Positions 1 through 11,337 of a DNA stretch of 64,000 bases are shown piece after piece. The number at the start of each line of letters is the position of its first letter. The first letter of the stretch is position 1. The notes beneath the pieces were generated by a model. That model saw only the letters and a program-made list of their open reading frames with translations. It was not told the origin of the DNA and made no database searches. This DNA is from Desarmillaria ectypa (Eukaryota; Basidiomycota; Agaricomycetes; Agaricales; Physalacriaceae). The DNA lies in NCBI GenBank assembly GCA_030407005.1, contig JAUDYN010000001.1:496001-560000 (forward strand), written 5' to 3'. Position numbers and translations under genes: made by a program.

Positions 1-105
1 TTTTCATATGTAATAGTCTGTTTTCATAGTAATCAGTCTGACCTGCAGAAACCAAGGACACACCTTGAGACTTGGGCAAGCAAGGGGAATCGAACCCTTG
101 ACACC

Positions 106-969
106 CTACTCTTTTACCTCCTCAACTTTGGAGGTGCTCGGCACCACTGTGTCAGTGGGCCCCACATATTGCACCACATTCTTCTCTTTTATAGGGCAGT
201 TTCTGCTCAGGTGTCTCTTCTCATTGCACCTGAAGCAGCGCCCCTTGGCTTGTTGCCAGTCTACGTCCATGGACTTCCCTGCCCCTCCATATGTTGTCCA
301 CTTACCAGTTCCAGCATCACAACTGGTTCCTCCACTCCCAGCAGTTGGCTTTGGGGCTGAGAAACTTGTTGCCCCAGCGATGTTCTTGCTGCTGGGCTGC
401 TGTTGTTGGGGATGCGGGCCCTGCTTCTGGCCATCCTGAGGCATACTAGTGGTCTGGTCAAAGGCCCACTTCCACTGTCTCTCTTCATACATCCAGAGGA
501 TGTGTTCCTTCCACTCTGGATATGAGCACAGGATATTGATGCTCATGTTTGAGATGAAGGTCATGTAGGAGAATGGTACTTCTAGACGAACAGCCTTCAC
601 CATGGCACTGTGCTCAGCTTCATCGGTCCTTCAGCCCACTAGCTTGGCTTCCTCTTCAAGCTTCTGGAAATAATGAGAGGCAGGCTGAGCTCCCATGCGC
701 AAGTCGAACATGCACTTTTCATGGATCTCCTTGATGGCGGGATCCCAAAATTGTTGTGTGACTAGGTCAACAAAGTCAGCCCAGTCGGGGTATCTGAAGT
801 GGGTCTTGCAGGCAGATTCCTCCCTGTCGAGTTCTTCGCACATTTCTGCAATGCGCCACTCTTTTTCCATCAGCGCAGTTTTCATCTGCTGACGGATTTC
901 CTCTGTCATAGCAGGGGTTCTTGATGCCCCTGCAGTGGCATTTCCTGCAGGGGCTCCTTTGGCTTCCAT
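106..969 (-). pseudogene. Gag of the truncated Gypsy element, with one internal stop and an internal deletion
   Basis: The frame opens at an ATG at 969 (MEAKGAPAGNATAG) and stays in one phase to 106, apart from an in-frame TGA at 631-633. It holds the retrotransposon Gag core and, near the C-terminus, an intact CCHC zinc knuckle (CFRCNEKRHLSRNC) that would bind element RNA in the capsid. Compared with the copy at 45097-46387, about 430 bp of coding sequence is missing between the ACKT and HFRYPDW segments, so this Gag lacks part of its N-terminal half. The internal TGA falls where the relatives read glutamine. The product is unlikely to be functional. Confidence 0.85.
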
Positions 970-1065
970 ATCTTCTCCTGCCCCTGCGAAGAGAAGACTA
1001 CCACCCTGATAAGGGTGGTATCCTTGGTGACATGCCCAATGATGCAGGAGCGAGTTGGGAAGTGG

Positions 1066-2310
1066 TCATGGGTTTGCGACCAGTGTATCCAGGGGGTGAT
1101 CTGGATATATTTCATATTGGGGCTGGTGATAGTCCAGCCTGCCATAATAACCTGTACCATAGGTTAAAGTATTGTATGGGGCCCTTTGCCCCCAATCACT
1201 CCTCTCTTGCCACCTCCAACCTCCATAAGTGCTGGAGGGTTCTCTCCAGTTCCCGCTGCTCTGCTGGATCTCAGGGCCAAAGCCCTGGAAATAGATCCCC
1301 TGCAGAGGGGTGGAATATACTCTGGTCGCAGTTGGCACGAATCCGGGCGGCAACAATATCGGCCCTACTGGGGCCATTGATTGGGACTCGAATGGGGTCC
1401 TCTCTGTTGAGGGCCAGCTACTCATCCATCTCAATTCTAGGCTCATCCCAGAGATCATGGGCTTTGACATCTTAGTGTCGAACTTCCCAGGCAGCAGTCC
1501 GGAAGGGACCAAAGAGTCTTCTATCGACCTTGGAGAGGTTGGGCCAGATGAAATCCCCCCCATTTGGGTTGAAGGGGTCATCGGGGGTGTGGGGAGGGGC
1601 TGGGATTGGGGCGTTGTCTCCGACAATGTCATCATCGGACTCATCATTGGAGATTTTGATGATGGGGAGAGAGGAGAGAGAGATTGACTCTCCTTCCTCA
1701 GGCCATGCTTCACAGCCCCAGGGGCCATAAGGGTGGTTTCAATCCATGGCAGGATCATCTGGATTTCGGGGTCTGTGGTAGGACCCATCGCTGTCCAGGG
1801 AGGGAGAGCAAGATCGTACATGCCAGTGTTGCTGGTGGAGGGCAGGGGTTGGGGGACGAGGGGGAGGGCCGGGGTAAGTGGGCGGGGGGTCATTGAGTGC
1901 AAGCCGAACATCCCATGCATATTCTTGGGCCACTGTGATGGCAGTGGTGGGTCGTTCCATCTGGTACTGGAGTAGAACTGCTTGCGCATTATGTGTGTGG
2001 GTGGAGGAGGGCCCGGGAGTCGGGGGCCTCGAATCTGTACTCCCCTCGGAGGAGGAGGCAATCGTAAACCAGGCATGGGGGCGGACGAGTGGAACTGCCT
2101 CTCGTTCTCCCAGTCTTGCAGGGGGTAGCCCCCAGGGAATGACATGATCTGGATGTCAGGGAGGTCAGGGAGGTGGGGCAGGTTGTCAGGCTCGCCTTTG
2201 CTGGAGCAAAGCCCGGATTTATTCCTCATAGATTAATATGGTGAGGACTGTAAAAAAGGTTAACAAGATGGCACTGCCAATGGTGATGCCAAGAGAAATG
2301 GTTCAAGGTT
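1066..2310 (-). pseudogene. Leader ORF1 (membrane segment) and ORF2 (proline-rich) of the truncated Gypsy element
   Basis: Ahead of gag are two overlapping frames also present in three other Gypsy copies here. ORF1 (about 2310-2190) encodes a hydrophobic stretch containing GSAILLTFFTVLTILIYEE, closed by a stop just after EE. ORF2 begins at an ATG near 2150 (MSFPGGYPLQDWENE), continues proline-rich, and has conserved acidic and helical blocks (WRLEVAREE near the end). The 387-residue open frame at 1066-2229 follows ORF2 at its N-terminus and then crosses into a frame not supported by the relatives in the middle. Function unknown. Confidence 0.6.
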
Positions 2311-2393
2311 CTGTTTGTCAGTTCTCTTCTTCAGGCATGAAGAAGTTCTTCTCTACAGCTCGCATTGGAGAAGCAAGGTAATCTCTTGTTTAA

Positions 2394-2819
2394 TGTTAGG
2401 TACCGCCCTGGGCATGTGACTTGGGATCATCAGCTGATCTCTCTGGGCCATTATGTGTTCGAATGATCACCCAATGTGAGAGATAGAAGCTTTAGGGTCT
2501 TCTGTGTTGTGCAGACAAGGAGTATATGATTGTAATTTAAACAAGAGATAGAGTACAACTGTGTAGTTTACTCTACTTATATAGTATTTATATGGTGTTT
2601 ATATATAGATGAAATGCTAGAGTCCATGCACAAATAGTGTCAAAGTAAGACGATCCGGGAGGATCATAGAACCAATAGAGAATGTCTGGGGTGACAGATG
2701 GTGAGAATGAGGGTTGTAGCTGGTGAATAGCTGGATACAAGTCAGATTCTTGAATAGATTAGATGGCTGAGTCATGGTTATGACTCGGATAAGATAAGAT
2801 AAATGGAAAAATTGTAACA
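2394..2819 (-). repeat. 5' LTR of the minus-strand Gypsy (426 bp)
   Basis: The plus strand reads TGTTAGG at one end and TTGTAACA at the other, so the repeat has TG...CA ends. It aligns along its length with the reverse complement of the 423-bp LTRs at 43193 and 51234, including the blocks around the AGCTGATC and CCCAATTG segments. It is more diverged than those two are from each other. Confidence 0.9.
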
Positions 2820-3406
2820 GCCTATAAGCTCAAACTACCACTTCACTGGAAGATTCATCTCTGATTTAATGAAAAATTGCTAATGCCATACATTGCACCA
2901 GCTTTTTCCAACCAACAACTCCCACCACCACCCCCTCCAAACCTAATCAATGGACAAGAAGAGTATGAAATTGAAGAAGTATTAGATTTGAGAACCCATT
3001 GAGTATGTGCAAAGAAAGGACAATGATCCAAGACAGTGACAGACTATCTAGTCAAATGGAAAGGATGGACATAGGAACATAATTCCTGGGTTAGAGAAAC
3101 AGAAATGGCAAATGCATAAGAAGCCATAGCTGAATATGAAAAAAGACTACAAGGAGTGGATATTGCCAAAATCATAACACATGAAAAGGCAGTTACTACC
3201 ATCCTTGATCATGAATACTCAGAGAATGGAGATGTAGCCTATCTAGCCCAGTGAAAAGATGGAGTTCAATGGTAGATAATCAATCTAGACTAGAAACAAT
3301 GGAAAGCATTATTAGATGCATATTGGATCACTCAAGTATCCTTGCAGTATGATACCTCTGAAGAAGAACCTTAGCAGTTAGGACAACTGCTTTAACAAGA
3401 GGGTAA
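2820..3406 (+). pseudogene. Gypsy integrase C-terminus and chromodomain remnant
   Basis: This stretch aligns with 50643-51233 of the intact element: the segment ending in LPPHWKIH..FNEKLL, a chromodomain core around YLVKWKGW, and the pol end. It carries many stops and has lost nearly all CpG. It ends with a conserved hairpin at 3373-3391 and the purine-rich tract AACAAGAGGG directly before the LTR at 3407. The 5' part of this element lies beyond the minus-strand insertion and outside the window. Confidence 0.85.
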
Positions 3407-3774
3407 TGTTATGATTTTTCCATTTTCAACCTTATCTAAATTGCAATCACTGTTACTATCACCAAATCACATTATCCTCTCTTATCTATGGACATTGCTA
3501 TATTCCTCCCTATTTCCAACCAACAACCTCATCACTATCCTCATTCATACGTAGTCTACTCATGGACAGTTCTATAATTAACCATTTCACTTACATATAT
3601 AAGTAGTGTAGTATTCACTGTATACTCCCCATCTTTGAACTAAAGTTTATTTCATACCACACATTCTCCACAATGATCCCCAAACCATAGCCATACCCTA
3701 AGGTGATTGCCCAAATATGAGGCAGCCTATGGGAATATGCATGTCAGAAGATCACATGGACCATGGGTCTAACA
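3407..3774 (+). repeat. 3' LTR of the second nested Gypsy (368 bp)
   Basis: Starts TGTTATGATTTTTCC right after the polypurine tract and ends GGGTCTAACA. The sequence next to it at 3775 resumes inside the integrase of another Gypsy element, so this LTR marks the right end of an insertion into that element. Its 3' half resembles the LTR family at 36835 and 60983. Confidence 0.85.
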
Positions 3775-4839
3775 GGATGCCCCAGGTTGTCATTTTTGAC
3801 TGAGACCCCCAGTTCATCTCAAAGTTTATAAAGGACCTATACTGGATGCTGAACATCACCCTGAATGCATCCACCACCTATCATCCATAGACTGATGGGC
3901 AGACTGAATGGGTTAATCAAAAAATCAAAAAATACCTTCAAATCTTTGTAAATCACCAACAGGATGACTGGAGCAACTGGCTGCTGCTCACTGAATTCAC
4001 ACATAATAACAGAATGCACTCAGCCATTGGCAAGAGTCCCTTCATGGTCCTCTATGGAAGGAACCCACAGCTCATACCTGACTCAATCAGAGGAACACTA
4101 TTTGCAAACCCTGCCACTGTAGAATTCACCAAAACAATGGCACAGGTCCACAAGGAGGTACATGATATGCTAAACAAGGCTGCCATATAGATGAAGGAAC
4201 AGTACAACAAGAGGAGATGCCTGGCCCAAGAGTACAAGATTGGTGACAAGGTCTGGCTTAACATGAGTAACCTTCATCTTCTGAGACCCAAGAAGAAGCT
4301 TGATGATAAATGAACAGGACCATTTGAGATCCTTGAAAAGGCAGGTGCATCAGCATACAAATTGAAACTGCCACCACACTGGAAGATCCACCTGCACTTC
4401 AATGAGAAGCTATTGACACTATATATCACTCCCACATTCCCAAATCAACAACAACTGCCACTGCCCCAATCTCATCAATGGTCAAGAGGAGTATGAAGTC
4501 AAAGAAGTGCTTGACTTGCAGACCCACCAAGTATGCACAAGGAGAGGACAGCAAGGAATATGAGACAAAAGTATGATGTGTATAAAGACTAGACACAGCC
4601 AAAATCATAACCAACCAGAAGGTCATCTCTATGATCCTGGACTATGAATACTCAGAAAATGGGGATGTCACATACCTCACACAACAAGAGGATGGAATCC
4701 AGAAATGGATCAAGAACCTGAACAAAATCTATTGGAAAGCCCTACTTGATGAGCACTGAACCAACCAAGCTGACACTCAGTATGACTCCCTAGAAGAGGA
4801 ACCCTGACAGTCAGGATGACTGTCTTAATGAGGGGATAA
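3775..4839 (+). pseudogene. Integrase core to C-terminus of the outermost left-hand Gypsy
   Basis: The sequence resumes in the integrase catalytic core (RMPQVVIFD) and continues through the YHP.TDGQTE block that contains the catalytic Glu, the GKSPFMVLYGRNPQL segment and the GPFEIL motif, then a badly broken chromodomain. Several TGA, TAG and TAA codons interrupt it. A hairpin of seven base pairs (4806-4824) and a purine tract precede the LTR at 4840. The upstream part of this element is not in the window. Confidence 0.85.
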
Positions 4840-5278
4840 TGTTATGATTTTTCTGCTTATCTTATCTTTGGTACCTATCTTATCTCCAGCACCTATCTTG
4901 GCAATTACTGTTACATCATTACCATGCTACCATTGCCTTGCCCATACTGAATGACTTCAGCAATTATACTATGGCTTGTGATGGTTGCTAGCCTAACAGA
5001 CATTTCTTATTGTTTCATGCATGGACTACATACTACTGTATCCACATTAGGACCCTTAGTTTTCATATATAAGTAGGGTAGCTCTCACTGTATAATCTCC
5101 AGCTTTGAGCTAAAGTTTATCTATACCAATCCTTCACTCCAAGAACTTGGCTAAGACATTAGCCCCTCTTCCTCAAGTCCAGACAATGATAACCACATCT
5201 CCTTGGGTGACTGTCCAAACACAAGACAGCCCTGGGACCTAGCACATCTAAAGGATCATGTGAAGATTGGGTCTAACA
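4840..5278 (+). repeat. 3' LTR of the outermost left-hand Gypsy (439 bp)
   Basis: Begins TGTTATGATTTTTCTGC after the pol remnant and ends GGTCTAACA. A TATA-like stretch (CATATATAAGTAGG) lies in the middle, as in the other LTRs. The five bases that follow (ATACA) are the candidate target duplication; its partner is outside the window. Confidence 0.85.
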
Positions 5279-5922
5279 ATACACCCTTATATACTTATGA
5301 GTTAATATGAATGGGTTGGTTCCTATAGTCAAATCTAGCCCAATGCTCTGAATGTATCTATCAAAGTGCACAAATTCATCTAGGCCAAAAGGTAACTGGC
5401 CAATAATTACATCTTACTACCTGAGAGTCAGATCTGTTAAGGCTGCTTATTAGATGCTTAATAAGGATACATCGGGCATATATCTTATCTTAGCTGCTTA
5501 GCCGATGGATGAATTTCTAATATTCTCCAATGTAATCTTATCAGCCAGATTATTTTCTGCTTTTCCTAATAAGGTCAGAGCACAATCTCCGACACAGCTT
5601 AGCTCGGCTTTGAGGGCTTGGGCTCAGCTTGAGGAGGCTCAGGCTTATAAAATCCCAAGCCCACTCGGGCTCAGGCTTCCTGCAATAGCAGCTTCTGAGT
5701 AAAATCTGGAGCCATGGTTTAATATACTAATCAAATACTGACCTCGCACAACACAAACCACAGTTTCAGCCAGTTTCAAACTCTCACCTATATAGTCCAC
5801 TCTGGAAGGAGACCTTCATTACACTTCCAGCACAGATTCAGCATCAAAAGATCACATAGGATAACCTTCAAAAAGCCCATGCTCGAGCCCAAGACTTGGG
5901 CTTTCAGAAATCAAAGCCTGAG
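5279..5922. other. Intergenic, no gene recognised
   Basis: No coding sequence with supporting motifs. A low-complexity patch rich in GAGCCCAAGCC-like and GCTCGGCTT-like words occurs around 5590-5680 and recurs at 6590-6640 on the other side of the solo LTR. Confidence 0.6.
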
Positions 5923-6574
5923 TGTTAGGAATCTGCCGAAATCAGGATATGAGAGTGAGGGGCGACAAGGGATGATCAAAGTGAGGTAGGATATATTATA
6001 AAGATGTATGTCGTTAGGGAATAGAATGGATTCCGGCAAGGGTTCGTGAGGAGACCTGAGAGGTCCGGTTTGCGTGGTAAAGGGGTCCGTAAGTGCGAAG
6101 CAATTACTGTAGGAAGCAGCCGGTGAGCGCGGAGCTATTACCGATATGAAAAGCCTGTGAGCGCAGAGCTATTACGGGCTGTAGGTGAAGACAAGTGCTA
6201 AGCGTAGCCTTCGGATGGGTGTCAGAAAGCGCTTGGCGTATCCAACGAGTTGTTCAGCAAGCGCTAAGCGTAACTGATGAGGTTTCTGATAAGCACTAGG
6301 CGTAACCGATCAGATGCTTAGTTCACACAATGAAGTGGACTTGAAAATGAGTAGATTGAATTTATTTCCTCTTACAATGTTACAGACGGTATTTATATAC
6401 TAAAAGGCTCGAGTCATGAATATTCTACAATGTTCTATTATATTCTAGTATGAGCAAGAAGAATAGAGAAAGTAAGAGAAAATTATGTGCGAGTCACTGC
6501 TAGGACCGAGAAGGCCGAGTGTAGGCATGCGTTGACTCATGCACCGAGTTTACGGATACGCGAGATCCATAACA
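5923..6574 (-). repeat. Solo LTR (652 bp) with CTGAG target duplications
   Basis: The plus strand runs from TGTTAGGAATC to GATCCATAACA, flanked on both sides by CTGAG (5918-5922 and 6575-6579). On the minus strand a TATAAATA box is followed by an AATAAA-like signal, which sets the orientation. It is a different family from the LTRs of the two nests. It contains internal short repeats: two blocks of GTGAGCGC-GAGCTATTAC and four variants of GCGCTAAGCGTAAC. No internal coding region remains, so it is the product of LTR-LTR recombination. Confidence 0.88.
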
Positions 6575-6579
6575 CTGAG

Positions 6580-7110
6580 CCTTTGCAAGCCGCCGGAAAG
6601 GCCTGGCTCAGCCCGGCTCGGCTTAAGGTTTTGAGCCGAGCCCTACCAATCGCTAGTTCCTTTACTTCCGTGTACTACCCAAACCCCTGCACTTGCAGCA
6701 AATCAGGATTACTAGGTTGGCACATCTCATAACCAGCATTACGCACTTACCAGAGAGCCTCGGAATGTAACGAATCCTTACTACTTACTGACACATAGCC
6801 TATGGTGGCCGAGCCGAACTAGACGTTGATTGTGATCATGGACACTCACACCAAACTCGCCAGTCTTTCATGAACATGATTAACAACCGCCTTGATCACC
6901 TAGTATCGTACAGTGTTATCACAATGCTTTCTGCAAAATCTTAAATTATTCATCGATAGGACCGTACGGATGAATACCCTGGAGCCGTATGAGGCCTCAT
7001 TATCTCTTCTCAGCACGGATTGCGGGTACTATTACAAAGATGAGTAAGTACCCGAGCCTAGCACCGCACGGCTGCGGGGTGTACTATTTTGCAAATCCGA
7101 GTGCAGAACG
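6580..7110. other. Intergenic region upstream of the P450
   Basis: No gene recognised. Base composition is ordinary for the unique part of the window (CpG present), unlike the transposon nests. Confidence 0.5.
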
Positions 7111-7114
7111 TACT

Positions 7115-7123
7115 CTATATAAA
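7115..7123 (+). promoter_or_regulatory. TATA-like box of the P450 gene
   Basis: TATATAAA about 35 bp before the chosen ATG at 7156. The short spacing implies a very short 5' leader. Inferred from sequence only. Confidence 0.45.
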
Positions 7124-7155
7124 CGGCAGGTTCCCTATTTCTCGTACAACATAGT

Positions 7156-9259
7156 ATGGCCTTCGAAGAATACACCGATCTCGCACCCCAGGTGGACAAA
7201 ACCTTTCTGCTACGCAGCTTAGGTATAGCCACTGCATTACTGCTTGTCTTACAACTTCGAGGGGCTTTGGTTACCAGAGCCAAGGTATGCCATTATACCA
7301 GCTTTGCGCTGGGGTATATTGATGCCGTCGCAGCTGAAAGCCATTCCTACCGTCGGGTCTTCTGGAATTCTGACATCTTGGAAATATGCCTTCAAATCTG
7401 TCTTTCACGCGCAGGACATCATTGAAGAGGGTTACAGAACGGTGTGTATCAGTTTGTCTAGCTCATATGCGAAGCGTCTTATTTTTTTGCCTAGCACTAT
7501 GGAGGAGTGTTCAAAGTACCTTTCCCCGACAAATGGGTAGTTGTCGTTACTGGCAACGAGAAGATGAATGAGATCCGGAAGGCTCCAATTGAGCAACTGT
7601 CTTTCGCAGATGCAACCGCGGATGTTCGTATTTTATATTTGAGTTGCAACGCGACTCATATGACAGTGGTTATAGAATTTTCAGATGGACCACACTGTAG
7701 GCCAAAGGCTCTCTGCAGGCCCTTACGACATAGATGTCATACGAGGCCCCTTGACGCGCAATATTGTTACATGCTTTGCCGATATTCATGACGAAATCAA
7801 AGCAGCTTTCAAAGATAACATTCCAATGAATGAAGGTACAATATCACACAGTCTTCCATCAGTTCTTCCTGTCTTGATATACTTCCAGACTGGATCGAGA
7901 TCTCCGCATACGAAACAGCTCTGCAAATCATATGCAGAGCAACTAACAGAGTGTTCGTTGGCTTTCCTATCTGTAAGTAGCTTCCCCGTCTCAAAGACTT
8001 GTCATTCATTCGAATTCGTCCTCAAGGCCGCAATCGCGAATACATTGACCTCAATATTAATTTCACTGTTAATGTTGCAGCTTATGCTCATGCTATCAAC
8101 CTTTTCCCTTCATTCCTAAAGCCGTAAGTCTCTCCAACTCAATATGTCCTAGGCTGATCCATGATTAGAATCTTGGGATCCATCTTCACGCCTCGCAGAC
8201 ACGCTACGGCGAAGATGGAAAAACTCCTCGGTGAAACGATAAGGGAACGATTGCGCCAAGATGATGTAAATGGTAAGAGTTGGCCGGGAAAACCTGTGAG
8301 ATTCAAATCTACTCTCGATGAAAGTTATTTGTCTCATGCAGTGACAGAATGACCTCCTCTCGTGGCTCATCGACGCATCAAACGGTAACAACGAAAGGCG
8401 CACAGTACGTGACTTGGTACTTCGCCTGCTTGGCTTGAACTTTGCGGCTATTCATACGACATCCATTGTATGGCATTTGTTCACTGACTTGAGTGACTGT
8501 TAACGATATGCTCCCAGACATTTACTACTGCTCTGTATGCATTAGCTGCACATTCGGAATATGCGGAAATTCTCCGAGACGAGGTGGAAGCGGCTATCGC
8601 AGAAGAAGGCTGGACTAAAGCTGCGACGGGAAAGATGAACAAGCTCGACAGTTTCATTAAGGAAGCTCAGAGACGGTATGGCGGCGTTCAAGTCTGTGAG
8701 TCCTTACCATCCCTAATTTCCTTAGTGCATCATAACAATCGGGCAGTCGGCATGCATCGCACGGTAAGGAAAGACTTTGTATTTTCGGATGGCACCGTTG
8801 TCCCCGCTGGCAATCAAATCGCTGTGGCTTCTCACTCCATTCACATGGATGAGGTAAGCGTGCGGTTTCGCTGTCATCGCCATCCTTCTCATTTTTGGCT
8901 TTTGCAGGGAAAGTACGAAGATCCATTAGAATTCAAGCCGTGGAGATTTTATGATAAGAGGCAAGAGGAGGGCGAGAGTAATCGTCATCAGATGATTAGC
9001 CTGAGCCTCGATTTTATTCTTTTTGGAAACGGACGACCGGCATGGTGAGCCTATATCTCGATACTGGGAGCCTGATGCTGAGCTTATTCGCAGCCCGGGT
9101 CGCTTCTTCGCTGTCAACGAGATAACGATCCTCATGTCTCATGTTCTTTTGAACTTTGACGTGAAGATGGACAAAGTTCCCGAAGCCGGATGGTTCCTCT
9201 CTGATAGATTCCCGAATACAAACAGTAAGGTGCTGTTCAGGAAACGTGCGCCTGTGTGA
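7156..9259 (+). CDS. Cytochrome P450 monooxygenase, 12 exons, about 510 residues
   Basis: Heme-thiolate monooxygenase, probably anchored in the endoplasmic reticulum and acting with a reductase. The proposed exons are 7156-7284, 7334-7441, 7495-7623, 7685-7835, 7889-7972, 8027-8123, 8169-8295, 8348-8467, 8518-8695, 8747-8853, 8908-9044 and 9094-9259. They sum to 1,533 bp with all phases consistent. The ATG at 7156 gives a hydrophobic anchor (SLGIATALLLVLQL). Later landmarks are the I-helix (AAIHTTS), the K-helix ExxR as EAQR (about 364-367), FKPWRF, and the heme loop FGNGRPACPGR with Cys near 456 split by the last intron. The third intron needs a weak GTTCGT donor and is the least certain. 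No disabling change is seen. Subfamily and substrate cannot be told from the sequence alone. The nearest neighbour is a GMC oxidase 2 kb downstream on the other strand. Confidence 0.92.
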
Positions 9260-11337
9260 AGGTGAACGTACGTAGCTAGCTTCTTGTATATCGAAGTAGT
9301 GAGACTTGTATAATGTCATTTGAATGCTATAGCGCTTGGATGAACACGAACAGAAGCACACTTTTTGTACCCACTGTACTAGTGTTTTGGGGAATACCAA
9401 GAGTATCTGCCTCCCGTTCAATAGGTTATGACTTGTCTGAGGAAATGATGATTTAACTTGGTGCAGACATACGAACATGGGGCGCCGAGAGCGATAAGGA
9501 CAAAAATATTAGTTGCTAACAAGCAAATAGGCATGAGCATCGTATCCGAGTCGTTTTGTCGCGGCCAGGGTGCAGTGTTGATTGAATCAGATAGAAATCG
9601 GTATTGAAAGTATTTATTTATGCATTATTTCTCCCGAAGATATATATATATATATGTATATATCCCAAAGATCTTCGCAGCTAACAGATGAAGCAAAGCA
9701 TCGACCTCGGGCAAGTCGCCTTGTTAAAGTGTCGTTGTCTGCCCTATTTTGACATCGAAGGGAGTTCTGAGTATACAAAGAGATGTTCTTGCAGTATACA
9801 GAGCGCGTCTCGGCAATGTACAGGGCTCCACCGCACTGTAGTTACAGGGAACTCCAGTGCAGACTTTCTGTATACTATGGACAATGAAAGTTGAGAAACG
9901 TAAAAAGCGCTTCGTCCGTTCCCTTGTTTCATCAGAGATATACTTCACTGACGGTACTCCAGGCTGGATCTGTTCCGAAGATATCTTGTTATCCCGCCTC
10001 AAGAGCCATTATATTATCTGTTTTCCAGACGCATGTAGTCAGCTCTCCGAAGTGTAGGACCTCACCATGATCCTTACAAACAATCTAACGTATCTTTCGT
10101 GTCTTCGTCCATCTTTGCTAAGAATCGACGACACTGAACATCTTCCAAAATTTTTGGGAAAGCTCGCCAAGGATGCGGAATCCCAGCCTGTGCACCTTCC
10201 CATAGTAACCCCGGGAAGAATTTTACTCATACTTTCCGTAGACCAGCGATCTCGTCCAACTTTGACTGCTACGTGGGTTTTTCTCGATGTATTGGATGCA
10301 ACCAGCTGGGGGGCTGGGATCTGTCAGAGGAAGGAAACAACAGATTCGAGCTTATCAAGGTATAGCACCGCGTTTATTTTTCACGAAGCTAGGCCCGAAA
10401 CATCAAACATTAGATTTTTCCAAAGTATCGGCCCCAAGGGAGCCCGAAAACTATATTTTATTACATAGAGTCGAAATATTTTAAGTCGATGCAACCGCCT
10501 GACGGACTTCAATCACAGATATTGTCTCTGTGCAGCTATCTCCATTGCGCACTGTGATCTTATCTGCTGCTTGGCTATGGCCCCCGTCGGATGGTGGATC
10601 ATGTTCTGTGCCAGCAGGAATCCAGGGCGACAGAGATGGCCCATATTGTAAGTCGTCTTTGTTTGCGCGCAGTTCTTCCTCGAGACTAAAGCTAATATAG
10701 GACCAATTTCATTGCTTGTCCGATATATTGCTAATTAAAGGCAAAAATAATATATGATTACCGGGCCGCCTTGATCGGCCCCACCAATCGTTCTTTTGCC
10801 AAGGTTGCCGAGTATCCCCCAGAGCCTGTCGTCCTCTGGACTCGGAATCACAGGGGAGCTGCGAAGCAGGGCTACAAGACGTTGTTATGTCACTGTTCGG
10901 ATGCTCGTCACTGCCATTTCGCTTTCTTGTCCCAGGAGTTGGAGATTCACAGCCCCCCGCAGGTGCGTTACTCTGAACCTTGTTTCTACCTGTAACTAAT
11001 GAGCACGCTCATAGACAAATATACGCGTATCAGTGTCACCTCACAGGCGCCTATCTCGGGAAACTAAAGAGATTTTGTCTTAATCTGATGTATATCAAGA
11101 TTCAGGATCCGTTATACGTGCGCTTCAGATATAAGCCCGGTTTGCTTGCTCTGCTTACTATTACATGGAAATGATATTTTAGAATGACAGATTTGCACAG
11201 CCCGATTCTTGTCACTCGTTCTGACGACCCACCCCCGCAGAACATGCCCTAAAAGTTGTTACCTGCTAGATGGCTACCCTACGCATACCCAAAGATTATG
11301 CAGTAAGATTGAACGTTGAACACCAGAAACAACTCAT
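9260..11337. other. Intergenic between P450 and GMC oxidase, no gene recognised
   Basis: The two genes converge across this stretch. Open frames occur (for example 10067-10468, +), but none shows a recognisable motif, splice pattern or coding bias, so none is called. It holds an AT dinucleotide run. Confidence 0.5.
9641..9664. repeat. TA microsatellite
   Basis: Run of TA dinucleotides with one TG interruption. Confidence 0.9.

Larger units (their letters stand above)
1..2819 (-). mobile_element. Ty3/Gypsy retrotransposon, 5' part, running off the left edge
   Basis: Reading on the minus strand from 2819 downwards, there is a 5' LTR, two leader reading frames, a Gag frame with a zinc knuckle, and then the start of the gag-pol junction at the window edge. 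Order and sequence match the full-length element at 43193-51656, so this is the same family in the opposite orientation. Pol and the 3' LTR lie outside the window. It is inserted into the integrase C-terminal coding region of a plus-strand Gypsy whose remainder begins at 2820. The target duplication cannot be checked because the other end is missing. Confidence 0.9.

Noticed and set aside
1066..2229. 387-residue ORF as an intact host gene
   Set aside because: It lies between LTR and gag of a Gypsy element and matches leader sequences of three other copies.
5923..6574. Short interspersed GCTAAGCG repeats as a CRISPR array
   Set aside because: Repeats are few, variable and lie within an LTR in a eukaryotic genome.
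10067..10468. 133-residue ORF between P450 and GMC oxidase
   Set aside because: No recognisable domain, no homologous segment elsewhere in the window and no supporting splice or start context.
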